Below, piece by piece: positions 10,700-24,199 of a DNA stretch of 64,000 nt. The notes beneath the pieces were generated by a model. The model did not search any database and had not been told where the DNA came from. It saw only the letters and a list, made by a program, of their open reading frames with translations. The DNA comes from Atriophallophorus winterbourni (lineage: Eukaryota; Platyhelminthes; Trematoda; Plagiorchiida; Microphallidae). Location: the NCBI GenBank assembly GCA_013407085.1, contig JACCGJ010001632.1, positions 21,850 through 85,849 of the forward strand, written 5' to 3'. Positions within the stretch are counted from its first letter, which is position 1. Every line of letters starts with the position of its first letter. Made by a program: the position numbers and the translations under genes.

Positions 10700-12600
10700 A
10701 ATAGTTATTTTATTTTACAGCAATTTAACAGAATACCAAAAATTCGTAATGATTTTTTATCAGAGCGTGGAAAATGAAAACAAGCTGAACGTACCTCGCA
10801 AATATCACCAAAAACGTTTTCTACATTTTTGACAATGGCGTTTGAGGTGGTCTGTACCAACCTAACTGACTTGCGAATGACACGAGTTATTCCCATTTTT
10901 CCTAAAATTTTGCCTTCTCCAATTACCTCGGGGTCTCACACTCCTGTATGCCAACATGAAAAGAAAGAAACAATGATCACGGCATCATGCAAGAGATTCC
11001 AACGTGCCTTAGATGCATCCGACGACTTGGGTGAGAGGACGGGTTCGGCCGTCGTGCGACGACGTTGGGAAAGAATTTTGGTGGCTTCAAATATATGTTG
11101 CACCAATCCAAATTCCATTATGCATTTCAGTGGTTGAAACTGAAATAAAAAAATTTAAATTAATTTTATTCTCGGAAATCCAAGGCATGTTAATCATGAT
11201 CAGTAATTTTCAAAAGCTTTGTACAATCAGCTTATAATATGTACATTTGTAAAAACAATTTGTTAAAGGTCATTTGTTTCAGCGGAATTTAACTTTCAAT
11301 AAATATAAAGGTAACGTTATCTAAAGTTGTTTTCTGGTAATCCGTTTCCAGTGAATGTCCAGTCATCCCAGTTGAAATCCAGTGCGTTCAAATCGCCCAT
11401 TCCTAAACAATTTCCAATTCTACAGTGTTTACGCAGATTCGTGATCAGCTCTCAGCCGTCACTATGAGTGAAAATAATGTTCACCTACTTTAGATGCATC
11501 CAGATATGTTTCTAATAGGAAACATAACAACTATGTCATGTCGAGGTCATTTTTGCTTGAAGCACTACAACGCCACAAACAAGAGTGGCTTAATCAATAT
11601 GGAAAATGTAATAAATTGGGATAATGAACTCATTGGGCTCACAATCGATTGAACAACATGTTTGTCACCCCAATTATATCTAGATCTTCAGAACTCGCAT
11701 ATACATTCAATTTATACCATTTATTTATCAGACTCCTGGCTTTAAAGTATAATAGGTTCACAGGTTCCAATCTATAAGAGCAAGTGTAGTGAATGTTACC
11801 GTTTTCACCGGATGCTTGTTTACATTCCACAACTCAAAAATCCATTATATGAAGACCGAATTCTCCAGATTAAGATCGTTGTCAATATTCCTGAATAGCC
11901 GCATTCATGCAGATTGTATCTTTAGGCTAAAAATCACGGAAGAAACCGTACGTTATTCAGTTAAATCTTGATCGTTGCTCAGAACAGTCATTGCCTCGTC
12001 TTTAGATTTGAAGACAATATTTAGTGGTCTGTGAGAGGCATTTTATTCTTCCGATCTTCGTCTTGATCAAAATGCAGATACCACTGTTGCACCGGCTGCG
12101 CCAGGCACGAATAACTTTGATAACACGGTATGTAGTAACGTCCGGTCTTCCTCTTTGTGGCTTTCGGTCGATTTTTCATTGGTTTAGCCACGTTGAACAG
12201 GCAAGCGCATCTCGATCTCAGTGCCGTTGAAGAGCGTTCGGGTGGTGTTAAGCTCTTCTTTGGTCAACAAGATTTTCAATGCTCCTGTATCTAAATAGAT
12301 ATATCCTTCGAGACCACAGTTGAAAAACGTGGTTCGGGCGGACGAGGTAACTTGAGATAGCCATCCAGTTTGGGGATGTCAGGGCACTTTGCTGGTGAAA
12401 CCGTAGTATTTTTGTGGGGAAAATGCTGGTCAGCATCTTGAGAAGCTCAAAAACAGAGCTCGAATGTGGTTTGTAGTGACGGGATAAATAACTTGTTTTA
12501 TTCTTGCAGCTGCTTAACAATTTTCTCAATCCAAGTGTGACTCTAACCATGACAAATTTTGCATTGGATGGCATTTGCTTTTTCTGAAACAATCTCTTTG
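10700..12600 (-). pseudogene. Degraded LINE, ORF1 and endonuclease region
   Basis: Minus-strand reading from 12,600 gives an ORF1-like stretch (CPDIPKLDGYLKLPRPPEPR, then VVSKDIYLDTGALKILLTKEE). Next is the start of an AP-endonuclease (LEPVNLLYFKARSLINKWYK ... EDLDIIGVTNMLFNRL, 11,640-11,780), then GMGDLNALDFNWDDWTFTGN (about 11,340), FGLVQHIFEATKI (about 11,090) and a post-endonuclease block (GDICEVRSACFHFPRSDKKS, about 10,760). The order is correct for one LINE. With the RT pieces at 7.2-9.2 kb it could be one element broken by insertions. All frames are disrupted. Confidence 0.65.
11130..11325 (+). repeat. Dispersed 3'-tail-like repeat, copy 1
   Basis: Matches 15,450-15,590 in order: ATCCAAGGCATGTTAATCA, TGATCAGTAATT, TGTACAAT..., then GGAATTTAACTTTCAATAAATATAAAG at the end. 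The AATAAA-containing end suggests the 3' UTR of a non-LTR element. It is inserted in the minus-strand LINE. Confidence 0.55.
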
Positions 12601-12984
12601 CATTTATTTATTTATTTAGTATTTATTTATTCATATTTTGCAGACAGCATCTCTATACCATTGTTTCCCAGAGTAGTAGATGGAAAAGGCACTCATACAG
12701 TACGTGAGTTTCAAAATACTGAAAATTTAAGAAAGATCAAAAGAAATATTTATGCACGGAGCACTAGGGTAACACAAACGACGCGCTTTCAAATTTAGAA
12801 GACAATGAAATCAAATAAATCAATAAATTGAAACTTAAAAAAATGTTTCACATAAGGTAAGTTTGAACATATTACATATATTCAGTCTCAGAAATGTTTT
12901 GTATAATGGAATGCACTCATCTGTTAAAAATATGCCTATAAACTTGCAGAGCGCTCTCTTCATCAAGACTCCGCATTTATAAAA

Positions 12985-15450
12985 TTGCTAGCAAACAGCA
13001 TGTCTGACATAAATTTCTCCGACATTAGAAACGTTACGAAATCCAATCCGTCAGCTCATTTTAAGGTTCATCTGAATCCATCGGATCCATCACAGAGGTC
13101 ACAAAGAAATAAACCGCAAAAAACAAAGTGTCAGCTCTACAAACAGACAGAAATCCAACGAAACACTTCGCGAAAAACGAAGACACAACCTAAAGCAATG
13201 GTCCAACTTGTGTATGATGATTTGTTTCAAAGCCATGAGACCTTTAGCATTCACACGTTTGATTTGCTTCCGAAGCTCCCTAGATTTCAGTGAACCAGGT
13301 TTACTAAAAATAACATAAAACTAAGAAGGATATTGAGACTGATCTTTCAAATTGTTACTTGCTACATGAGTTTCTCGCGTACAAAAATAAATCTACGCTG
13401 ACATATTTCGATGGGAAAGAAAAGCTACGAGCGCAATCTAATACTTTTAGGCGTTCCAGTGGCTACCAAACCGATTAAAAATATTGAACCTCATCACAAA
13501 TACAAATGGTTGCTATCGGAATAACGATAACAGCGTTAAATTGTGTTGTTGTGAGTACCTTCAGGATGCCCCGGTCACCAAATTATAGAGGTGATTGACC
13601 ACATGCTTTAAAAATATGTTTACTAACAAGTGCAATAACAGCCTTAGTCAGAAATACTTAGCGAATACAAAGAAGAACTATTCCCAGTGACATCAAGTTG
13701 ACCACGTTAAACTCAGACTCAGAAACATAAGATGGATCAGATACTGAAGAAAAAGAAGATACTGAAGAAGAAAATTCAGAAAACCGATCAGAATGTCCCA
13801 ATTATCAAGCTCTTATTTAAATGGATGTGAGCTGGCAATTCTCAACGTGATGAAGCTTAAGTGATACTGCTAGGGATCAGGTGGTAGGGTATCTGTTCAT
13901 TACCACGATCGTCTTCACTGTGCAACTCTTTTTCATACACGGTTCAAGCTAGAGACAGCAAAGTAGTGTAGTTTGCGTCTGAAATTTGGAGATAACTGCC
14001 ATATTGGTATAATTTACCACTCACGAACTCATCATGTTCCCATAAAGTATTATTGCTATAAATATTTCAAAAAATCAGAGCGTATCTGAAATACTCATAA
14101 TAGGTGATTTCAACCTTTCACAGCTCCACACCAAAAGATTGTATAAACAGTAATTATTCGAGTATACATTTTGCGAGATGATTAATATCCTTCCCTTGTA
14201 GAACCACGCTAATCGCTTATTTCGAGATAAAGACCTAGACCAATCATTGCTACAAGATTTGATTCTTGCGTCCCAAGCAACAGCAATTGAATCATTTAAG
14301 TATCATAATCTCACGGGGATGATTAACCATCTCACGTTATTCTTCGAATTAGTGCCCAGCGCCAGGATGACAAATGATGACGCTAAACTCATCAGAACTG
14401 TTGATTAATTTAGCTATTGCAAAACACTCAATATGTTGGACGAGAGGAACCTCAATCTTACGAATCCAGAAACTCACTTTTGAGCCTTGTAAAATGCATA
14501 GCTATGAAAATACAAAAATGTTCAGCCTGTATTTCGAAAAGAAAAGGAAAAGCATTTTGCTCCACTATTTGGAGCCGCATTCAAAATTGGAATATTGCGA
14601 AATTTGCTATGAGATTCCCACAGCATTTCTCGAACAAATCTATCATGAAAAATTGTTGAAAGTTTCAAAAAAGGGTGACGTCTCCAATTCGTGGAGCTAA
14701 ATAACTTCAAAATTTCATGCTGATGGAACAGATAAAAAGACACTCTGAGATACTTTAAACGATCGAAAACAACGCGAATTTTTTGAACCATGAGATTTTC
14801 CTTCTAAGACAGCGGATAAATGGATAGATACTATCAGGGATACAGCTCATTACTTAGCAACACAAGTTCTCAGTCGAAAGTTTGTGACTCTCCCAACAAC
14901 TTTGCGGGGTCCAATTGAGGTCGAAAGCCTATGTGATTTCGGAATGAATCAAATGGTTGTACGTGTGAATCTACGCAAACTAAATGTTAAGAAATTTTCA
15001 GATGAAGGTGTAATAACGCCGGCTATTCTGTGGTCATGTGATTTTCAGCTATTGCCATACTGTGGGATTTAGTTATACATACATTAAATAGAAAAATGGT
15101 TCAAGTTGACTGGAAAACCGAATTTATTGCATCGATCTATAAAGGTAACCGTCATTCGGATCCGAGTAATTACCGCCATGTGAAGCACATTTTAGCGGTT
15201 TCTGAAGTATTGGAACGCTTGCTGTGTGAACCTACAATCAGGCACCTCGAATGCCGGTAAATAAGTTCTGAGATACAACGCGGAATTAGAAAATGTCACT
15301 CATTCTCGTTTAACTTGCTCAAGACTTTATAAGCTTGAACGGAAGCATTAGACGAAAATGTTACGTACATGCCTGTTACATAGATATATCTAAAACATTC
15401 AATCAATTTAATCACGCCGTACTACTTAAATAATAATTACTTCATTCTGG
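12985..15450 (+). pseudogene. CR1-like LINE, degraded, ORF1 plus ORF2
   Basis: The ORF1 part (12,985-13,550) contains YERNLILLGVPVATKPIKN and HHKYKWLLSE, which align with the intact ORF1 at 54,840-54,950 (RSIILLGVPEADEATDKA; RKHDQLQWRFLSD). The ORF2 part has the endonuclease block IGDFNLSQLHTKRL (about 14,105), an unassigned 108-codon ORF (14,374-14,700), then WKTEFIASIYKGNRHSDPSN (about 15,110), EVLERLLCEPTIRHLEC and the catalytic neighbourhood TYMPVT-IYLKHSINLITPYYL (about 15,360). Stops and frameshifts throughout. It ends near the tail-like repeat at 15,450. Confidence 0.7.
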
Positions 15451-15590
15451 GATATCCGAGGCGCGTTAATCACTGATCAATAATTGAAAAATATGAGTTC
15501 AGACAAATTGTATTATGTACAATCGCGAATACGTTTCCAACGTCCAATTGCCGTGGAATTTTACGTTTAATAAAAATAAAGTTAAGTAGT
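15450..15590 (+). repeat. Dispersed 3'-tail-like repeat, copy 2
   Basis: Pairs with 11,130-11,325 (ATCCGAGGCGCGTTAATCA, TGATCAATAATT, GTACAAT, GGAATTTTACGTTTAATAAA). It directly follows the degraded plus-strand CR1 and so may be its 3' UTR. Confidence 0.55.
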
Positions 15591-15679
15591 ATTTACAAAT
15601 TACTTCAAGAGAATCAGTAAGCGATCTGTTATTATACAATAAAAATACTGGCATTGCGAGAAAGAAAATTCATTCAATT

Positions 15680-16170
15680 ATGAACCGTCGTAATCAAATT
15701 TGTGAATATTTCAAAAGACTTAGAACTGATGAGTAGTCACAAAAATGAAGAACGATTTATCCAACACGCGCGAAAAACAACAGTGCCCATCAGAAAAATC
15801 GGTGTTAGCTTGCACTGTATCCGATGGGAAGATCTGATATGGAGCTCAAATCGTTTGGGCGACCACAACAGATATTTTGACATCTACACGACTGGTCGGA
15901 CAGACATAGCAACTCAAATGTGTCGTTTCGAGAAAGATTCATTAACACTTAATTTCGATCGGTCAAACAGTGGACGGTAGCCCAGGTCGTTAAGGCATGG
16001 GAAAACAATGGTGGTGATCGATGATTCAATCGCAAACGACGAATAGGATATGCACTGCTAAAGACCTCCAATAAAGGAGAAACTCGACTCCAGTTCTCCA
16101 TTATGGACCATTGTGATCAAATGTGCGAATTATTCAAATGATTTGATACTGATGGTTAGTCACAACATTA
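15680..16170 (+). repeat. Pair of imperfect direct repeats
   Basis: A block of about 60 bases around 15,682-15,745 recurs at 16,104-16,168. Shared words include TGATCAAAT/TAATCAAAT, TGTGAATAT/TGCGAATTAT, TTCAAA, CTGATG and TAGTCACAA. A 92-codon ORF (15,702-15,980) lies between them but matches nothing I recognise. The element type is unknown. Confidence 0.4.
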
Positions 16171-16199
16171 TTTTACAAAATATAATAGGAGAAGAACGT

Positions 16200-18990
16200 A
16201 AGGTTTAATAATGCATTATTCATCAGATTTATTTTATAGATTCAACAGATAAATTTTTAAGGAATTTCAGGTAACATATGTTTAGAGATTCCTTTGAATA
16301 TTAGCAGCCTAAATTTATTAAGTAAAGTGGGATCACAGCAAGTTTGAGCAACCCGCGACCTTAAGTAGCTGCAAGATGTTGGCGTCCCTGGAAATCTACT
16401 AACCTGTTATGGCGTCAATACCCATTTCGAACGCAATAAAGTGCACGCGCTTGAGTCCTTAGGCAACTTATTTTAGAAGCTTACCACCCCTTTACTGAAG
16501 CAGTGATGCTTAAGATTCGGAAGACTATATTTAGTCGCAAGCTTCATTGTATAACTTGAAGTAGACAGGATTATTGTTCGAAAAAGTTTTGCAAGCCTGT
16601 TCGCCTAAAACTTTTAGTATTTTGAATGTCAGTATCAAGTCGCTCCATGGACACTGGCGCTAAAGCCAGAACAGACATTTAGACATAAGACATTAGCTTC
16701 AGGATTTTAATTAAACTCTCAACATCTGTGCTATCCAAATTTTGGATGCCGCCTGGGTGTAATATGTCTTTCTAAAAGAAAGGACTTCAAAGTTGCACGC
16801 AGCATTCTTAATAGTGCGTGAAAATCAACTTATATAATGACATACATAACTCCGGCGTTCTACATCTTACGACACAGACTTTAGTTCAGTTAACTTCAGA
16901 TTAGTTATTACACTGCACTTCAGTTTGCACGAGACTATAATTGACTGAGGAACCAAATAAACGTAAACATGTTTCCAGTGTAATTCTTCAGTGGAGCGCC
17001 CACCACTGTAAATCTTTTAATAATCTCTTTTTGTCAATGGTGGAAAGATAAATACCTCCACTCTATTTATGAGAGTTCAGCTGAAGTATAGTAAAAGGAA
17101 AACGGTAATATACCTGAGGAAACCTTCCTAATTTTGCTAGCATTTATTTTTTCTAAAAAAGGCAGACTTATATTAAAGCGGTCTACTTATTCTTCAATAC
17201 TAATCAACGGTGCGCTCAGAAAACAGATTAACTAATTTGCAGTCCAGAAAATGCATATAAATTGGGACGAAACTGCAGGATATAAGTTTTTATACAAGTC
17301 TTTCCAAGCTACTTAACAATGATGCTTACATGGATCTTCTTGAGTCCAAATGACGTGGCTGCTTAGGATTTCATGTTAATGAACGAGATTGTCAATTTTG
17401 AGTCATTGGTTTTAGATTTCATTTAACCAAACGCTACTTAAACAGTTTACGTTCATAAAGATCTTGAAAAAGGCACCCATCAATAGAGGCGGTCAAGGAA
17501 GAATACGGTTTTCTTTGCTGACTCAAAACATGCGGGGTGTTAGACGTTTAAATTTTTATTTCAAACAATATCCTTCTGTGACGTAAGGCACTATGCTTAG
17601 GCACACCATGATGGATGCAGCTGAGAAAATCCCTTGTAGATGAAATTGAATACATCTAGTTTCCAGTACAAGGCAACGCTTGTCGATGTACCAGGTAGAT
17701 ATTTACGAAGTGTTTGGTCTGAGAATGTGCTATATCCCTGAAATAAAACTCGGAAAGAGTGTTTACCTCATTTATTTTGTATGCTTTATACGTGTGCTTA
17801 TATGATGAAAGCACTGGTGAATTTCGCTTCTAAAGCTAATCCAGTTTGGCCGTTGGTCAAAGCATCAGAGAGGTGCACATTTTGCTATGCTGCATTAAAT
17901 TTAGAAGCCTTTTGAGTTGCTGAGACGAACTAAATACTAAGCCAACGTCCATCGGGGATACGCAGTGAGTTAGATTAACCACTTAGTTCTTATTTCATTG
18001 ATGATAAGCTGATCAGCGCCATCTTAATTGGAGATATTTTTCGTGCCATTGCGTTTTTGGACTTATTTCATTTCAGTATGTACATAATTGTAAGTGGTCA
18101 ATAGGCAGATCAAGCTTTAATATTTTTTCTCCGTGAAATCTTTATCAAAATGCTTACCACCGGCAAATTTGGTTCTCTTCATCCTTTGATATTGACGTTT
18201 GGGAAATGGTGACGATAAATGGAGAGTTAACGAATCGTTCCTTCGGGTAACAGGTTTTTATAGCTGGGACAGAAAAGTAAGGAAAGTTTTCTTTTAAAAT
18301 TAAAATTCTCAAGTAAAGCACTGGGTTTTTTATGTATAAAAGTATACGAACAGTCATTTTTAGTCCACTCGAACGTTGACACACTCAGTATTTTGACAAT
18401 GAACTAGCGACTGTTGCAAACTTCGAGATAAACTTAGCACAATAATGTTCCACTCTGATCACATACCAGAGATCACTAATGAGTTCATTTCCACTCGCTG
18501 TATGACAGAAAGGTGGACTTTATGTAGTCCATTTGAAGAAACACGGCAGTTAAGGCGGTCAATTTTATCAACAGACATGATACACATATCTGGAGTTAAT
18601 TCCCTATCATAATATTCGAAACGATATAGCGAAGTGAACAGGCTTTGAATATGAAAGGAATTATTGAGTGCACGGAAAATTACGTCGTCTGAATGACCTA
18701 TAATACTTTATAAAACCACCAGCAAGATTTTTCTCTACATTTTAATTTATATCAGGTGTAACAGGTAATACAAACGCAGAAGCTAATTACTATATAATGC
18801 AAATGGCGCGTTCATGGTTGAAGATTGACTTAATGATTCGTCAAGTGCTAGGCATCGTTCAGGTGAATTTCCGAGAAAACACGTGAAACATTTTAACTAG
18901 ATAGGAATTCCAAGGGCTTCCAGCTTTACAAGTTCGCTTCATTAATCAAGGGTCCAGTTTCAAATTGAATTCACCAAAAACCTGTGGAGT
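16200..18990. other. No recognisable feature
   Basis: AT-rich, stop-dense on both strands. The longest ORF is 76 codons (18,154-18,384, minus) and has no family signature. I see no repeats or RNA genes here. Confidence 0.4.
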
Positions 18991-19013
18991 TTGACTATCT
19001 GATTTTATAGGTT

Positions 19014-19440
19014 TAAGAAGAAGAAGAAGAAGAAAAATGGTTTTATTCGAGTACACGGATTCTCAGCGATACAATTAATTCGACAACACGTAATAAAATG
19101 TACATTTAAAAAAATACATGTCAAATAAAGATGATCCCACTTCAGTTATTATACTGTCAGTTTCTTCCTCAAATCGAGAATAACTTTTGTATGATCAACC
19201 AAATATCGAGCCAGGTAAGGGATGAAAGAATTTTTGAATTTCTCAGTTCTTGCATACGGGACGATATGTTGACTACGCGTGGCTGGGAACGATCTGCAAG
19301 CCATAAGGACCTCATGCAGTGGGTGTGCATTATCAGACGATATGACTTTGACCAATCTGTCACATTCACGAAAGTGGCGAAAGTGTCACTAATAACGTGG
19401 CGAGCGCGAAGACAAGAATTCCACACACAAAAAGAGTAAA
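19014..19440 (-). pseudogene. LINE 3' end: C-terminal fragment with (TTC)n tail
   Basis: Minus-strand reading includes NAHPLHEVLMACRSFPATRS and IVPYARTEKFKNSFIPYLAR. These match the C-terminal 'ART...F.NSF.P' motif common at the end of L2/CR1/RTE-type reverse-transcriptase proteins. It is followed by a short UTR with GAATAAAACC and a (TTC)n run, read as (GAA)n at 19,017-19,034 on the plus strand. That is a plausible LINE 3' tail. The rest of the element is not recognised. Confidence 0.5.
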
Positions 19441-19459
19441 TTACATTTTGAATCATATA

Positions 19460-22400
19460 AAATCAAGCAACGTTCCATAAATGTATGATCACTGCTAATT
19501 TTTTATTGAAGAGCTTCCATCATCATCCAACGCTAAATCGATGCACAAGGACGAATCAGGTCTTTGACTGCATGGATGTCAAATTTTAATCACCTAGGTG
19601 TAGTAAAGAAATAAGAAAATCAATATCGAGTGATTTCACCGTCTTTAAACATGAAAATATTTGGACCAGCTTTTACCACGATGTATGAATACACAACTCG
19701 TTCTATGTAATCGGCCCTGACTGAAAAAATCCAAACATGGAAAGAGGATGTCCGGTAACACCGTGAATCGAAACATCAGTTGCAAAAGTTTACAAGTCAT
19801 TATATGACACTCGAGATGTTACACTCCACGTTTGAAGTATAAGTTATACTGTTGAACTCAATAACTAAATATATGTTTCTAAATACGAGAAACCTTGGAT
19901 AATAAGGCTGATAGAGATAACCAAATCATGTGGTTCAGTGCAATATTCACTTCTGGATGGATATCATCGATAAAACAGGTCTTAGAACTTAGGCAAACTT
20001 ACTGAATGGGTTCAAGTTTACCAAATTTATGGAATTTAGCATTGCGACTTTGATAAGTCAAATGCGAATTAAACTGACCCAGAGATGCACATATTTCAAT
20101 CTTCCGCATGTTATATTAAAATTGTGATTGTTTTACTTGCGGATTTAGGTATGGTCTTAAAAGCAATTTGTCGCAGTGATCAATCGCTTCACTCACATTG
20201 AGGCTCGGAAATTTCAAACAAAACACATTCAATGTTCGAATTACTTCAAGGATTCGTTCCTTCTCGGATATCCTCCAAGTTTTTACCTAGATTTTATTAA
20301 TTGTATCACCCACCATCAATATTTTTATAGAGATAAGCACATGAGATCAGCTAATAAGTGGTCTCACAACTGGTCCTTCATCTTATTCTCAAAAGGACGG
20401 CATGAAACTTGGTTTTGCTGTCGAAGAATAAATTTACGATTACTATGGTTTGTACGACGTTGGCAATCGATTGGAATATGTTTGGGACCGATCGTGTATT
20501 CATAATGCAAAGAAAATTACTCTAACCGATTCCACTCAAATTTATTTGCATTGCGACGTTGTATTGTATAGTACCGAGCTCGTTCAGGAATTTTGAAATA
20601 ACTTGGCGTGAGTCAATTAAAATTGCTTCAAATTATTCGAAAAACATCATAGCTGGCGAGATGAAGGATGATACAGACTTTTGAAGAACATATGCAGGTT
20701 CTCCGACTGAAGTGAGAAAGCGAGCAGTGATAGTTAAATCATTCATTTCACCATTGGATGTACACCAATGTTCAAGCCGTTGGAGATTTTTGGGGTACGA
20801 TATGGCTTACGGCGACTTCAATTGTGAGGTATTTTATGGTATGAAACTTAATGAAACTACCAACCAGAGAACAGCCACAAGAAGCAACCACGCGCAGTAT
20901 TGAAACCACGCGGTACTGAATTATACATAAATCAAACAGCGCGGATATGAACAAAAGAAGTATTAACTTTCGGTGAAACCATCATCACACCAGACGTGCC
21001 TATCTGGTGACTACTATTGATAACCCAAATTAATATTTTTTCACTTAATAATTTCCTCAGATTGTTTTGAGAATTATAAGATAATTATATTTGTTCAACA
21101 TCGATTAAAAGTGTCTAACCAAATGTTTTCTTTTGTTTTTCATGGATTTAACATGATCTAAATCTCTCAGCTTCGTTAATGTGCAACTCAGAATCTCCAA
21201 AAAATATGTAAGTATTAAATCGTTTTTGTATTTAACGTTATTGTGAAATTCGAAGATATGATGAAGTACACATTACCATTTCTAACACACAAGAATATAG
21301 TCCAGTGACGTTGAATATTTACTCAAGTACATTTATGTTTCTCGGCTGTTTATATAAACGAGTGCTGTATTCTTCGGTGCCAATGTAAAAGTGTGTGAAA
21401 CATCCATTTACGTCACATAAAATGACGGTTGTGACATTCAATTAAGAACGATATTCTGTTTGTTTATCACTGGTTTGTAACTACCGGCAGTTGTCAAGGC
21501 CAGGCTGTTTTTAAATTTCAGTGCAGCAGATTACTAGTATCAAGACTAACCATCTAAATTGAAGTAAATATATATTCTGTCATATAATGTGTACGTATAT
21601 GTGCTAAGCCAAATATATCTGTTGAGATTTTTCGTCAATTCGAAGTACAAAAGACGGCTGTGCGATGAAGTCAAAGCACATAAAGTTCAAAATGTTGGGT
21701 TAGTCGAAGTTTTGTATTATTATTATAAACACAAATCCTTTCTCGAATGTCTCACATTTCTATGTTTTTATGGTTATGTTTTAATGGGAGCGTTAGTTTG
21801 AAGATATTATATGAAGTTTGCACGCTGGTTTAACAGAAACCAAATTGGAGAAAGCGAAACCTTTAATTCACCATTATCGGCAAGTACTTTGCTAAACTAA
21901 CAGACAAAATCGAATTCGTAACGAAAAGCAAAATCACCAATGGCGATATATTTTGCAACCATACGGGATTGTTTTGATCTATGTAGCTATATTAATACCT
22001 CATCATACGTTTCAGTAGATTACAGAAACGATATTTAAGAAAATAACTTAAATTGCAATTGCTGGTGTCCACCGCTTACATTAAGTATTTATCTCAAGCT
22101 TCCGGATGCTATGCGGAATACCACCTCCGGTAAAGCACAAGAGCAGGAAGCATAGAAAAGACCAACGACGACAATCACTAACTTGTAATAATTCGGGTTT
22201 CGGAAGGATTGCATTAGAAAAGTTCTAGCAACACAAATTTCGAAAACAGGAACAAATTGAATAGTCCGTCGCTATGCAACGATATGCAATACGTCATGGT
22301 CGATCAACCAATCCCTGTGTGGTGAGGATTCTTAGTGAACAGGCTGGCAGGAAATAGCTTGACAAATCATCTCGGGTACAAACCGGAGCAGACATGATTC

Positions 22401-22920
22401 AGATCAGTGTTGTGGTTACGTAAATTGACTATACATGATAAGCATGTGTTTTTTTCTTTGTCGTGGAATAGGCACGATCGACTTATTGGCTTTCTCTCGA
22501 GCTGTGGGATTCGTGGGAGAAAGCTATGAGCGTTGGACTTGGTGAACAACGAGAAATGCAAGGTTTGAGATGGTTAATTTAGGATCAAATGACCTGCAGC
22601 CTGTGCGAGCCGCTTAATAGAGCAATTAGGCCTTCATTGACCTGACGTAATCGCACCCGGCTTTGGCCCTCAATAGTATGATTGAATCTCATATAGATGT
22701 GACGGGTGATTTGACCGTGGAGCAAATATTTCCGGTTCGCATTGTCACAACAATGAGTTGAAGTTATAATTAGTGAGTGCGTGATGCCCTGAGCTCAAAA
22801 TTTGTGATTGGTTCCTAAGGCATACTTTGTTGGCTACAAAATGCGTTTTAATCGGCAGATGTTGCACAATTAGTCGATCTAATTAAAACACAGGCAATAA
22901 TTTATAAGATCATTTGCTAG
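19460..22920. other. No recognisable feature
   Basis: Only short ORFs (up to 109 codons at 20,176-20,505) without recognisable motifs. Part could be the eroded body of the LINE whose tail is at 19.0-19.4 kb, but I could not identify RT blocks. Confidence 0.35.
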
Positions 22921-22923
22921 ATA

Positions 22924-23284
22924 TTGTCTTATCTCAGGGATAGATTTGAAAAGCATTTAGTGCAAAGACAGATATATTTATCGCTTTCAAATGTGTATGG
23001 TGTGCTCCTAGAAACTATTCTTTCTCCGTTCTTTTTCAATTTCGAATACGCCGCTGATGCAGCCTTGGGGATCGCTGTCCTTAGGAGAAAACACTTTAAA
23101 TGGTTCTTTCAATGCATTACACGAAATAACAATCAATCACAAGGAAAATGTTCGTTTTTTCATTCGAACAATGTGTAGAAATATCTTCAGACATATTCGC
23201 GGAGAATGCTGTGACGCTTTCTTCATTCAAGAATATAGTCAACAGAGCTCAGTAGAAAGAAAATTATCAGAAAGTTATGTGTAA
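22924..23284 (+). pseudogene. Possible LINE reverse-transcriptase scrap
   Basis: The frame reads SYLRDRFEKHLVQRQ, then VYGVLLETILSPFFFNFEYA and AADAALGIAVL. This resembles the consecutive RT blocks 'YLxDRxQxV', 'GVPQGSILSPxLFN' and '(F)ADDxALGI'. The catalytic Asp pair is reduced to a single Asp (AADA). Identification rests on this order only. Confidence 0.4.
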
Positions 23285-24199
23285 CAATTTTTGATAACTT
23301 GGACCACACTCCTCAAATTGTTTCAAAAGTAATAAAGTAAATATGAGCTTGTTTCTTGCGTCGTTCTCCGTTTCATATGCATTTATATTCAGCTAGTATA
23401 AATTGCTGTGAAAAATTACATTACATTGAGTATTGCAATAAATCATTTTACACCTTTCTTTGACTCAAAGTAACGAGAGATTGTCAACGTTATAAAATAA
23501 CTAATCAGGTTTATCGATTCTTAAAAAATTTCCTACATGTTAAATTACTTGTCAACCAATATTCATTTTATCAGAATAAAATATAATTTCTCCACAATAT
23601 TCTTATGATCATATTTAGAAGGACATGTAGAGTAATACTATATTAAGCATGCAATATATGACAGTATACTATACATACCATATTACCAAGTTTATATAAT
23701 TTTAGGTTTTATCATTCAACCGGCAAAAGGTAGCATCTGAGAATGAACGAACGATTTCGAATGAGTTGATCCTCACATTTCCAGAGGAAGTGAACTTCAC
23801 CGGATTCAGGAGGGATCCGAACAAGTCCTGCATTAAGCTAAAAACAGCAACAATGCAGACGCTTGACAAACGGCGCTGATTGACCGCCTACTCTAAAGCA
23901 AACTGAACGTTTTAAGGAAAAGTTTTACACGCAACGCAATAATAATTTCTATGCAAATCTGTGAGAGAAATGTAACTTAAAATGCGAATCCGTGATCGCC
24001 AGCGATCGAACTGGGGCCGTGTGGATAACTTTTCATGAAGATTTGATTTACAAGCGAAAAATTTCCAATACAAAATAACCTAGCAAAAATTACAGGTAAC
24101 TTCAAATTTCTCTCCTCGAAATTAGATCTTGGTTTACGAAGTCAGTTTTTCACAATCATTTTTAATTTTTCACTTTAGTCCAGTATTCTTCGTCAACCG

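Noticed and set aside
14025..14060. Minus-strand reading TLWEHDEF as a possible last AMDHD1 exon
   Set aside because: It has no splice acceptor and lacks the rest of the family C-terminus; the true exon 9 is at 28,919-28,811.
15702..15980. 92-codon ORF as a mariner-type transposase piece
   Set aside because: A faint resemblance to the mariner region before the second Asp was considered, but no DDE/DDD residue or terminal repeat could be confirmed.
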